A stretch of DNA of 6,393 nucleotides from Promethearchaeota archaeon (GCA_030608765.1 JAUWDN010000071.1:1-6393), one strand, 5' to 3'. Counted from the stretch's first letter, positions 1 through 5,203 are shown. A program made the numbers and translations. Notes: a model not told the origin generated them from the sequence alone.

Positions 1-1280
1 GGTAAATCTTTGAAAAGAAGTTCCATTTTTGTTTCATCATACTCAGCACCACAATTAGAGCATTTATAAAGATATAACTCAAGAATTTCTCGAAGTTCTT
101 CCTTTGTAACATCTTTTTCCATTTTTTTGTAGACAAACGACATAGCTTTGTTGTCTCCAAAAAGTATGGCTCCTTTTAGCTTGTTATCTTTTAAAACTAA
201 CTTCTGGTAACAGCAATCTTTCTTATCTGCTCTCTTCAGAATCTCCCAACCGCCACCCTCTTCTTTAGAGGGATCAAAAATACCAATCGAGGTTAATTCT
301 AAACCCACAATTTTTAAAGTACTTTTTGGCGTAGTTCCTTTGTATTCTATCTTACTTAAGCCTAGTACTGAGGCAGCGACGATTTTTGACTGTTCCATAC
401 ATGCCGGGATTATACCCCAAGTTTGATTCTTATATTCAACGCAATCTCCTACAGCAAAGATACCTTTCTCACTAGTTTCCAAAAATTCATTGACAATAAT
501 GCCTCTATTTGTATCTATTCCTGAATTTTGAGCAAGATCGATAGTGGCTCTAATTCCCGCTTGTATTAAAATAATATCAGCGTCAAATTTTTGTCCATCT
601 TTTAATCTAATTCCAGAAACATATCCGTTACCTAGGATTTCTTCGGTTGCTGCGTTTAAAACTACTTTTATTCCTTTAGTTTCAATTTCATCCTTTAACA
701 TGGCACTACATTCGTCGTCTAACTGTCTTGGTAATAATCGTGGAAAAAATTCAACAATAATAGTTTCTAAACTGGAATTTTTAATTTGGCTAGCTAATTC
801 TAAACCTAAAAGGCCTCCTCCGATAATTATTGCTTTTTTAGCTTTAGACTTTTCGATATATTCTTTGATTTCTAAAGTATCATCTATAGTTCTTAAAGTA
901 AATACTCCTTTTCCTACCATTTCTCTTGCGTTTTTTATGGGGGGGATATTTGGGACGCTACCCAAAGCCAATATTAATTTGTCATAAGTAACAGGATCAT
1001 TTTGGCCTTCTATAAAGAGATGTTTTTGATCTGGTTCAATTTTGGATATTTTTTTGTTAAGGTTTAATTTAATTTTTTTATCCTTATACCAATTATCTTT
1101 AAAAACGATTAAATCTTTAACTTGAACTTTATCAGAGATTAGCTCTGGTAAATTAACTCTAGTGTAATAGGGATAACTTTCTTGAGTGTAAATTTCTATG
1201 TTAACATCCTCATTGAGAAATCTAATGTTCTGAGCGGAAAAGGTTCCAGCGACATTATTCCCTATAATTACAACTTTCAT
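1..1280 (-). CDS. FAD-dependent NAD(P)H oxidoreductase with C-terminal rubredoxin domain (rubredoxin reductase/NADH oxidase type), 3' end outside window
   Basis: Partial: 426 full codons from the ATG at 1280, still open at the left edge. The protein is a two-dinucleotide-binding flavoprotein. The N-terminal FAD motif is IGNNVAG (residues 6-12), followed by YYTRVNLPEL (38-47), typical of the NADH oxidase, nitrite reductase large subunit and rubredoxin reductase group. The NAD(P)H motif is IIGGGLLGLELA (152-163) and the second FAD motif is GIFAVGD (273-279). A C-terminal flavoprotein domain follows (about 315-395). After a short helical linker the frame reads YKCSNCGAEYDE (C407, C410), then FKDLP at the edge: the first half of a rubredoxin, with the second CxxC pair expected outside. 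Family members pass electrons from NAD(P)H through FAD to rubredoxin and on to oxygen- or NO-reducing enzymes; here donor and acceptor appear fused. Cytoplasmic, as no signal peptide is seen. It is divergent from the iron-sulfur protein at 1404. The acceptor is unknown. Confidence 0.88.
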   Translation of the reverse strand, partial: MKVVIIGNNVAGTFSAQNIRFLNEDVNIEIYTQESYPYYTRVNLPELISDKVQVKDLIVFKDNWYKDKKIKLNLNKKISKIEPDQKHLFIEGQNDPVTYDKLILALGSVPNIPPIKNAREMVGKGVFTLRTIDDTLEIKEYIEKSKAKKAIIIGGGLLGLELASQIKNSSLETIIVEFFPRLLPRQLDDECSAMLKDEIETKGIKVVLNAATEEILGNGYVSGIRLKDGQKFDADIILIQAGIRATIDLAQNSGIDTNRGIIVNEFLETSEKGIFAVGDCVEYKNQTWGIIPACMEQSKIVAASVLGLSKIEYKGTTPKSTLKIVGLELTSIGIFDPSKEEGGGWEILKRADKKDCCYQKLVLKDNKLKGAILFGDNKAMSFVYKKMEKDVTKEELREILELYLYKCSNCGAEYDETKMELLFKDL

Positions 1281-1302
1281 AGTTTCTATACTTGTATTAT
1301 CT

Positions 1303-1312
1303 TATTTTAAAG
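1303..1312 (-). promoter_or_regulatory. TATA-like box for the flavoprotein gene
   Basis: Read on the minus strand the sequence is CTTTAAAATA, 23-32 bases before the ATG at 1280. That spacing fits an archaeal TATA box driving a leaderless or nearly leaderless mRNA; no Shine-Dalgarno sequence precedes the ATG. Confidence 0.5.
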
Positions 1313-1354
1313 TTTTTATTATACCATGAAAATTAAAACAATTCAAGCCGAGAA

Positions 1355-1364
1355 GAACATGTTC
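1355..1364. promoter_or_regulatory. Perfect 10-bp palindrome, possible operator between divergent genes
   Basis: GAACATGTTC is its own reverse complement. It sits in the 123-base gap between the flavoprotein and the iron-sulfur protein, abutting the likely BRE/TATA of the rightward gene. The position suits a dimeric regulator acting on one or both promoters, but 10-bp palindromes occur several times by chance in a window this long, so this is only a candidate. Confidence 0.25.
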
Positions 1365-1380
1365 GAAATTAAAAATAAAT
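1364..1380 (+). promoter_or_regulatory. BRE plus TATA-like box for the iron-sulfur protein gene
   Basis: CGAAATTAAAAATAAAT combines a purine-rich BRE-like start (CGAAA) with an A/T-rich TATA-like element. The element ends 24 bases before the ATG at 1404, the spacing expected for leaderless archaeal transcription. Confidence 0.55.
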
Positions 1381-1403
1381 AATCATCCCCATTTAATCTA
1401 AAT

Positions 1404-2234
1404 ATGACTGAAATAGAACATCAAAATAAAGTTGTAAGAAAAATTATTCAAATTGATGAAGAACTTTGTACTGGTTGCGGTAATTGTATCGTAGATTGTG
1501 CTGAAGCTGCTCTTGAAATTATCGATGGAAAGGCTAAAGTTGTCAACGATCTTTTCTGTGATGGTTTAGGTGCGTGTATTCAAGGATGTCCTACAGGTGC
1601 CCTTGAAATAATTGAAAGAGAAGCTGCAGAATTTAACGAGGAAGCTGTTGAAAAACGATTAGAATCTTTAAAAAGCAAGGAAGAAGCAGAATTAGAGCAA
1701 GTAGTACAGATCGTTGCTGAGCATTCACACCAATGCGGTTGTGATTCCACTCAAGAAGACTCTAAAATAACACTTGAAAATCATGTGTGCAGTTGTGCTT
1801 CCGGAGAAACAATGCTGTTTAATGAATCTGCGGAACAAACCGGAAAAGTCTCCTCCACATTGAGACAATGGCCTGTTCAAATGCATTTAATAAATCCAGC
1901 AGCTCCATACTTTCAAGGAGCAGATGTGATACTTACTGCTGACTGCGTTGCTTATGCTCTTGGTGAATATCATGATAAATATTTAAAGGACCATTCTATA
2001 GCGATTGCTTGTCCTAAACTCGACCAAGGAAGAGAAATTTACATTGAAAAGATTAGATCTTGGTTTGATGAAGCAAAAATAAACACTCTAACAGTCATGA
2101 GGATGCAAATTCCTTGTTGTGGTGGTTTGCTTGGAATAGTTCAAGAGGCTGCTAAAAGAGCGAGTAGAAAAGTACCGATAAAGTATATAATAGTGAGTGT
2201 TGAAGGCACAATTTTTAAGGAAGAATGGTTATAA
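1404..2234 (+). CDS. Iron-sulfur protein: ferredoxin-like N-terminus, Cys/His-rich middle, conserved C-terminal domain
   Basis: 276 residues. Residues 14-70 form a 2x4Fe-4S ferredoxin-like domain. The first motif is CTGCGNCIVDC (C22, C25, C28, C32). The second is CDGLGACIQGCP (C52, C58, C62), in which the second cysteine of the usual CxxCxxCxxxCP is Leu55. A charged helical stretch (71-106) leads to a Cys/His-rich segment with HQCGC (109-113) and HVCSC (127-131). The C-terminal part begins with LRQWPVQMHLINP (153-165) and carries ADC (179-181), ACPKLD (202-207) and IPCCGGL (236-242), a cysteine-bearing domain that I recall following ferredoxin heads in anaerobes; its exact biochemistry is unknown to me. 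Likely a cytoplasmic electron-transfer protein, plausibly a partner of the divergent NAD(P)H/rubredoxin flavoprotein. The ATG is chosen because a TATA-like box lies at leaderless spacing. Fold class is firm, reaction unknown. Confidence 0.85.
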   Translation: MTEIEHQNKVVRKIIQIDEELCTGCGNCIVDCAEAALEIIDGKAKVVNDLFCDGLGACIQGCPTGALEIIEREAAEFNEEAVEKRLESLKSKEEAELEQVVQIVAEHSHQCGCDSTQEDSKITLENHVCSCASGETMLFNESAEQTGKVSSTLRQWPVQMHLINPAAPYFQGADVILTADCVAYALGEYHDKYLKDHSIAIACPKLDQGREIYIEKIRSWFDEAKINTLTVMRMQIPCCGGLLGIVQEAAKRASRKVPIKYIIVSVEGTIFKEEWL

Positions 2235-2272
2235 CACAATTTTTATCTTATTCTTTTATTTTTATATTGTGT
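2234..2272 (+). terminator. Inverted repeat with T-rich loop after the iron-sulfur protein gene
   Basis: ACACAAT (2234-2240) pairs with ATTGTGT (2266-2272) around a 25-base T-rich spacer. The tracts at 2240-2244 and 2254-2263 are the U-rich signal that archaeal RNA polymerase commonly terminates on. A further run of eight T (2306-2313) lies before the next gene and may act as a back-up. Confidence 0.5.
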
Positions 2273-2346
2273 AAGTAGTTTTACCCCTTTTATTATGAAG
2301 TATTATTTTTTTTGAAGTTATTCATACTCACTTACTTTAATTTTAA

Positions 2347-2360
2347 TAAGTTTAAACTTA
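2347..2360. promoter_or_regulatory. Perfect 14-bp palindrome in the likely promoter of the chelatase gene
   Basis: TAAGTTTAAACTTA reads the same on both strands and overlaps a second palindrome, AACTTAAGTT (2355-2364). TTTAAA at its centre lies 28-33 bases before the ATG at 2384, where a TATA box would be expected for a leaderless mRNA. A protein bound here would cover the TATA element. It could also simply be AT-rich promoter sequence. Confidence 0.35.
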
Positions 2361-2383
2361 AGTTAAAAATTAATAATAGTATT

Positions 2384-2893
2384 ATGAAGATTGTTATAGT
2401 TCTTGCAATGCATGGAATGCCACCGAATGATTTTCCTCAAAAAGAAACCCTCGACTATTTTATGCTCCACTCTAGGTTAGAAAATATGTCAGGACCACCA
2501 CCTCCAAATATGCAACAACAGTACGAACAATTAGACAATAAAATGCGTAAGTGGCTACGAACTCAGGAAAATGATCCATATTATTACGCTTCAAACGAAT
2601 TAGCGGAAGTTCTTTCAAAACAGACGAATCATAGCGTTGTAGTTGGATTTAACGAATTTTGTTCTCCATCTCTGGATGATGCTTTCGATGAAGCAATAAA
2701 ACAGGATCCTGATAAAGTTATAGTTATTACTCCTATGATGACTCACGGAGGAGAACATTCTGAAAAAGATATACCTGAAGCTATTGAACGAGCTAGAAAG
2801 AAATATCATAAGATTGAATTTTCCTACGTTTGGCCTTTTAATATTTCTAAAGTAGCAGCATTCTTAGCGGAACAAATTAAAGAGCATTATTAA
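2384..2893 (+). CDS. cbiX: CbiX-like sirohydrochlorin chelatase (CbiXS/SirB family) with an inserted segment
   Basis: 169 residues from the ATG at 2384. Small class II chelatases put Co2+ (cobalamin route) or Fe2+ (siroheme or alternative heme route) into sirohydrochlorin-type tetrapyrroles. Two histidines bind the metal: H10 in IVLAMHG, at the end of the first strand, and H125 in MTHGGEHSEKDIP (119-131), the family's second conserved motif. Between them FNEFCSPSLDDAF (89-101) carries the usual Glu (E91) and the PS turn. The family normally has HGS; here it is HGMPPNDFP. Residues about 18-65 are an insert with four prolines (38-41) and a Gln/charged helix, making the protein longer than the usual 120-145-residue single-domain forms. 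The frame is open upstream to a TTG at 2312, but those 24 residues are low-complexity and lie across the promoter, so they are excluded. The metal cannot be told from sequence. Confidence 0.8.
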   Translation: MKIVIVLAMHGMPPNDFPQKETLDYFMLHSRLENMSGPPPPNMQQQYEQLDNKMRKWLRTQENDPYYYASNELAEVLSKQTNHSVVVGFNEFCSPSLDDAFDEAIKQDPDKVIVITPMMTHGGEHSEKDIPEAIERARKKYHKIEFSYVWPFNISKVAAFLAEQIKEHY

Positions 2894-2907
2894 GAAATCA
2901 ATACTGG

Positions 2908-2912
2908 AAAAA
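2908..2912 (-). terminator. Short T-tract after the HTH regulator gene
   Basis: On the minus strand, about 35 bases beyond the regulator's stop, the sequence reads TTATTATTTTTCC with a run of five T. It lies in the 54-base gap between two convergent genes. Five T is a weak signal. Confidence 0.25.
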
Positions 2913-2947
2913 TAATAACTAGATTAAAACTACCTACTTTGCTGTAT

Positions 2948-3601
2948 TTACATTTCAACCATTACTTTTTTCTTAATTATTTTTCTCAAGGTAACAGATA
3001 AAGCAGACTTGGATTTCCCTAACTCATTAGCCAACTTCTCTAAAGAAATGTTTCTCGGAATTTCAAAAAATCCTAAAGAAATAGCTTTATTCAGGATTGT
3101 TGATTCATCCAATGTTAATTTATTCTTATCGTCGTCAACATTATAGGGAGAAGTTCCAATTCTGAGTAGTGTATGATCGATTCCTTTCTGTTCAAAAAGG
3201 GTTAAAAGATCGTCTATACTTTTCCTACTTGAAACCAATCTCCAATACGCGTATCCATCTCTTACTCTCACTGGAAAGTTAATTAACACACCACAATTGA
3301 TTATCGCATATAATAAAAATGGATCTTTAGTTTTGACATTAAATTTAACTCTCGTCTTTTCTTTTTCTAATACGCTAAATTCAATTACAGATTTATGGTT
3401 CTTTATTTCTTCTATGATTAAATCGATGCTATGATGAAAGATTTCAATTATTGAATTTCCAATGGAGTTTTCAAAATCATAAGGAAGAAAATATTCAATT
3501 TCCATTCGAACATCATGGAATTTCCTAAAAATTTCTGAAATCCATATTTGGTCTGGAAACTTAATCTTGATTCTTGCTAAACTCGATTTGGGGGAATCCA
3601 T
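2948..3601 (-). CDS. HTH-10 family transcriptional regulator (bacterio-opsin activator type)
   Basis: 217 residues. The C-terminus (about 161-212) is an HTH-10 domain: LTLDESTILNKA (162-173), LGFFEIPRNISLEKLA (176-191) and LGKSKSALSVTLRK (194-207), with the family's conserved Leu-Thr start, Gly-Phe-Phe..Pro-Arg centre and Ser-Lys-Ser-Ala recognition helix. Residues 1-155 form an alpha/beta region of the sort found before HTH-10 in archaeal Bat-like regulators, probably a sensor; its ligand cannot be read, and C103 is the only cysteine, so an iron-sulfur cluster held by this protein alone is unlikely. An in-frame ATG at 3766 would add 55 residues, but that extension overlaps the divergent flavoprotein gene and its promoter. 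The ATG at 3601 has a TATA-like box at leaderless spacing and is preferred. Its 90-base shared promoter gap suggests control of the flavoprotein and of itself. Confidence 0.82.
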   Translation of the reverse strand: MDSPKSSLARIKIKFPDQIWISEIFRKFHDVRMEIEYFLPYDFENSIGNSIIEIFHHSIDLIIEEIKNHKSVIEFSVLEKEKTRVKFNVKTKDPFLLYAIINCGVLINFPVRVRDGYAYWRLVSSRKSIDDLLTLFEQKGIDHTLLRIGTSPYNVDDDKNKLTLDESTILNKAISLGFFEIPRNISLEKLANELGKSKSALSVTLRKIIKKKVMVEM

Positions 3602-3621
3602 CGTAATTAGTAATAAAGAAG

Positions 3622-3630
3622 AATTTAAAA
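3622..3630 (-). promoter_or_regulatory. TATA-like box for the HTH regulator
   Basis: The minus strand reads TTTTAAATT 21-29 bases before the ATG at 3601, suitable for a leaderless transcript. It supports 3601 over the longer open frame starting at 3766. Confidence 0.45.
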
Positions 3631-3656
3631 CATTTTTTAAAATAAATACAAATAAT

Positions 3657-3666
3657 AATAAATATA
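3657..3666 (+). promoter_or_regulatory. TATA-like box for the iron-sulfur flavoprotein
   Basis: AATAAATATA lies 26-35 bases before the ATG at 3692. A second AT-rich stretch, TATATTATAAT (3680-3690), directly abuts the ATG and is too close to serve as TATA box for this start. Confidence 0.45.
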
Positions 3667-3691
3667 GAAAGAACTTTGCTATATTATAATT

Positions 3692-4291
3692 ATGGTGGAA
3701 AATAAGCAATTGCTTCTGGGAATCTGTGGAAGCCCAAGAAATCAAGGAACTGCCTATGCCGTTCAATACGCCCTTAACTACGCTTCAGAGAAGTTTGGTT
3801 TTGATACTGAATTCTGGACAGTTCGAGGAAAAGAAATTAAATATTGTACACATTGCGACTATTGTATAAGAGAGAAAAAAGGATGTATAAATGAAGATGA
3901 CATTCAATACCTTTATAATAAGTTAGAAAAAGCAAAATTTTTACTCTTAGGTACACCAGTATTTCAAGGAAATCTTTCAGGACAATTAAAAACTATACTA
4001 GATCGCTGCCGTGGGTTAGTTGCTAAAAATCCAAATGCTTTTAAAGGTAAGATTGGAGCAGCTCTTGCGGTAGGCGGAGACAGAAGTGGAGGGCAAGAAA
4101 TTGCAATAAGAAGTATTTTAGATTTCTACCAACAAAATCACATGGTTTCCGTATCAGGTGGCGCGTTCGGAGCGAATTTGGGCGCTTCTTTATGGAGTCA
4201 CGATAATGGTAAAGAAGGCGTTCAAAGTGATGAAGAAGGATTAAGAACAATTAGAAAAGTTATAAAAAGACTAGCAGAATTTAAGAAATAA
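3692..4291 (+). CDS. Iron-sulfur flavoprotein (Isf; NADPH-dependent FMN reductase family)
   Basis: 199 residues with a flavodoxin-like fold. The FMN phosphate loop is GSPRNQGTA (13-21). A compact cysteine motif CTHCDYC....C follows (C52, C55, C58, C65; spacing 2, 2, 6), matching the CX2CX2CX4-7C cluster motif that defines Isf proteins of methanogens and other anaerobes. GTPVFQGNLSGQLKTILDR (87-105) is the flavin-ring and dimer segment, and VGGDRSGGQE (127-136) the second isoalloxazine loop. Characterised Isf proteins are dimers carrying FMN plus a 4Fe-4S cluster, take electrons from ferredoxin, and in Methanosarcina react with O2 and H2O2, which suggests a detoxifying role. No signal peptide. 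It is divergent from the HTH-10 regulator, which may control it, and ends 27 bases from the convergent glutaredoxin-like gene. Family assignment is strong; the physiological substrate is inferred. Confidence 0.9.
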   Translation: MVENKQLLLGICGSPRNQGTAYAVQYALNYASEKFGFDTEFWTVRGKEIKYCTHCDYCIREKKGCINEDDIQYLYNKLEKAKFLLLGTPVFQGNLSGQLKTILDRCRGLVAKNPNAFKGKIGAALAVGGDRSGGQEIAIRSILDFYQQNHMVSVSGGAFGANLGASLWSHDNGKEGVQSDEEGLRTIRKVIKRLAEFKK

Positions 4292-4310
4292 AATAAAAAA
4301 ATAAAAATTC

Positions 4311-4318
4311 AAAAAAAA
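4311..4318 (-). terminator. T8 tract directly after the glutaredoxin-like gene
   Basis: On the minus strand eight T residues follow the TAG stop at once, then more T-rich sequence (about 4292-4310), a good archaeal-type terminator. It lies in the 27-base gap between convergent genes; the plus strand there is A-rich and offers the flavoprotein no matching T-tract. Confidence 0.5.
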
Positions 4319-4615
4319 CTATTTAACTCCAAATAATTTCTTAGCTTCTTTTTCTCTGAGCCCGGAGATACCCCAAAGCTCTTTAAACCAATATTTTCCG
4401 TCCATAATTACGACTGGCGTATTCACAATACACCCATCCGCGTCACAGAAAGTTTTAGTGAAGTTTTTATCGTGTAACAACTTATGAACGAATTCTTCGT
4501 CGTCTATATCACGCTCTATATATTCGACCTCATGTTCTTTAAGCCAGTCAACTAACTCATGACAACGGTGGCAGTCTTCTTTTGTAATAATTATAGGTAC
4601 TTGCATTTTGCTCAT
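4319..4615 (-). CDS. Glutaredoxin-like thioredoxin-fold protein with CHRC active site
   Basis: 98 residues from the ATG at 4615. The start is typical of a glutaredoxin: a beta strand (VPIIITKED), the dithiol motif CHRC (C15, C18), an amphipathic helix (HELVDWLKEHE), and a second strand (VEYIERDID). NTPVVIMDG (65-73) holds the cis-proline (P67) and the strand facing the active site. A second cysteine pair, CDADGC (C57, C62), lies just before the cis-Pro loop and is not a standard glutaredoxin feature. Family members reduce disulfides or pass thiol electrons in the cytoplasm. The frame also offers a GTG at 4639 and an ATG at 4606; 4615 is preferred because a TATA-like box sits about 30 bases upstream. 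The neighbouring iron-sulfur flavoprotein suggests a shared redox role, but the genes are convergent and separately promoted. Confidence 0.8.
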   Translation of the reverse strand: MSKMQVPIIITKEDCHRCHELVDWLKEHEVEYIERDIDDEEFVHKLLHDKNFTKTFCDADGCIVNTPVVIMDGKYWFKELWGISGLREKEAKKLFGVK

Positions 4616-4639
4616 AATATTTATATCATATCTACCCAC

Positions 4640-4649
4640 TATTAAAAAA
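4640..4649 (-). promoter_or_regulatory. TATA-like box for the glutaredoxin-like gene
   Basis: The minus strand reads TTTTTTAATA 25-34 bases before the ATG at 4615. If it is the real box, the GTG at 4639 would lie at or before the transcript start, which argues for 4615. Confidence 0.4.
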
Positions 4650-4716
4650 GTTTAGTTTCTATTCTATAAGTTATTAAAAGCCAAATATAATAACAAATCA
4701 AATTTACACGAATATC

Positions 4717-4728
4717 TTTTATAAATTA
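4717..4728 (+). promoter_or_regulatory. TATA box for the two-helix membrane protein
   Basis: TTTTATAAATTA lies 21-32 bases before the ATG at 4749 and is among the clearest TATA boxes in the window. CGAA (4709-4712) just upstream resembles the BRE-like start seen before the iron-sulfur protein gene at 1364. Confidence 0.6.
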
Positions 4729-4748
4729 TACAAAATTTTCATAACATT

Positions 4749-5195
4749 ATGTTAAGATTAAAAAAATCGAATGTAATAAAAAGAGTAAAGAGTGCACATT
4801 TTATTGGTAGGCAGTTGTCCCGGCTTAAGTTGGGCCAATCCTATTATTCAATTGTGGTATCTACCGTTAGCGCTATATCTTTAATATCTTTAGCTTTTGA
4901 GATAAGTTTTTGGATGTTACTACTTACTTTTCCTGTGCTTTTGTTTGGAACATTTGTAATTGGTTATTTCATGGATATTTATAATATAAACACTATGGAT
5001 AAACTAAAAGCAAATGAAATAGGGAATCGATATCTTACTACCAGTGATATAAAGAGCCAAGAATTTCAGCTTCTGCAAACAGAAATTGTTCTTGAAGCAT
5101 TGAAGGCTATTCAAGAAGATCGCCAATTAGATCCTAAGGACTTACTAAAGAAGTATGATCTTTATTTCAGAAAGTGGAAGTCTCCCTATAAATAA
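4749..5195 (+). CDS. Two-helix membrane protein of unknown function
   Basis: 148 residues; not recognised as a known family. The N-terminus (1-30) is strongly basic, with about nine Lys/Arg. Two hydrophobic helices follow with a very short turn: about 31-52 (VVSTVSAISLISLAF) and 54-76 (FWMLLLTFPVLLFGTFVIGYF). Residues 77-148 are soluble, helical and charged, with a Gln/Glu/Leu-rich stretch (about 100-122) and a basic C-terminal tail. By the positive-inside rule both ends are cytoplasmic, making a hairpin with a cytosolic tail, perhaps a membrane anchor or scaffold. The start has a strong TATA box at leaderless spacing, supporting a real gene. It is convergent with the longin-GTPase gene, so they are not in one transcript, and a functional link is only a guess. 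Confidence 0.75.
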   Translation: MLRLKKSNVIKRVKSAHFIGRQLSRLKLGQSYYSIVVSTVSAISLISLAFEISFWMLLLTFPVLLFGTFVIGYFMDIYNINTMDKLKANEIGNRYLTTSDIKSQEFQLLQTEIVLEALKAIQEDRQLDPKDLLKKYDLYFRKWKSPYK

Positions 5196-5203
5196 GACAA
5201 GAT

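Noticed and set aside
939..945. Run of seven G inside the flavoprotein gene, considered as a phase-variation or frameshift site
   Set aside because: The frame reads through it as two Pro codons between an Ile codon on each side, with conserved motifs on both sides in the same frame, so there is no sign of switching or error.
544..987. Plus-strand open frame of 147 codons
   Set aside because: It lies antisense to the flavoprotein, whose minus-strand frame here holds the NAD(P)H-binding motif. Its translation has no recognisable domain.
2312..2383. TTG-initiated 24-residue extension of the chelatase
   Set aside because: It is Lys/Asn/Phe/Leu-rich, covers the promoter palindrome, and precedes an ATG that directly starts the family's first beta strand.
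2615..2809. Minus-strand open frame of 64 codons
   Set aside because: Antisense to the chelatase's conserved second motif; composition is that of a shadow frame.
3641..3667. AATAAT-type repeats in the regulator/flavoprotein gap, considered as a repeat array
   Set aside because: Simple AT-rich promoter sequence with no regular unit or spacing; no CRISPR-like or iteron-like structure was found anywhere in the window.
3602..3766. 55-codon N-terminal extension of the HTH regulator from an ATG at 3766
   Set aside because: It would cross the promoter gap and overlap the start of the divergent flavoprotein gene, and its sequence is low-complexity hydrophobic, as expected from AT-rich non-coding DNA.
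4041..4250. Minus-strand open frame of 69 codons
   Set aside because: Antisense to the C-terminal half of the iron-sulfur flavoprotein, with no domain of its own.
4670..4694. GTTATT/AATAAC inverted repeat between the glutaredoxin-like and membrane-protein genes
   Set aside because: A 6-bp AT-only stem with a 13-base loop is expected by chance in this composition.
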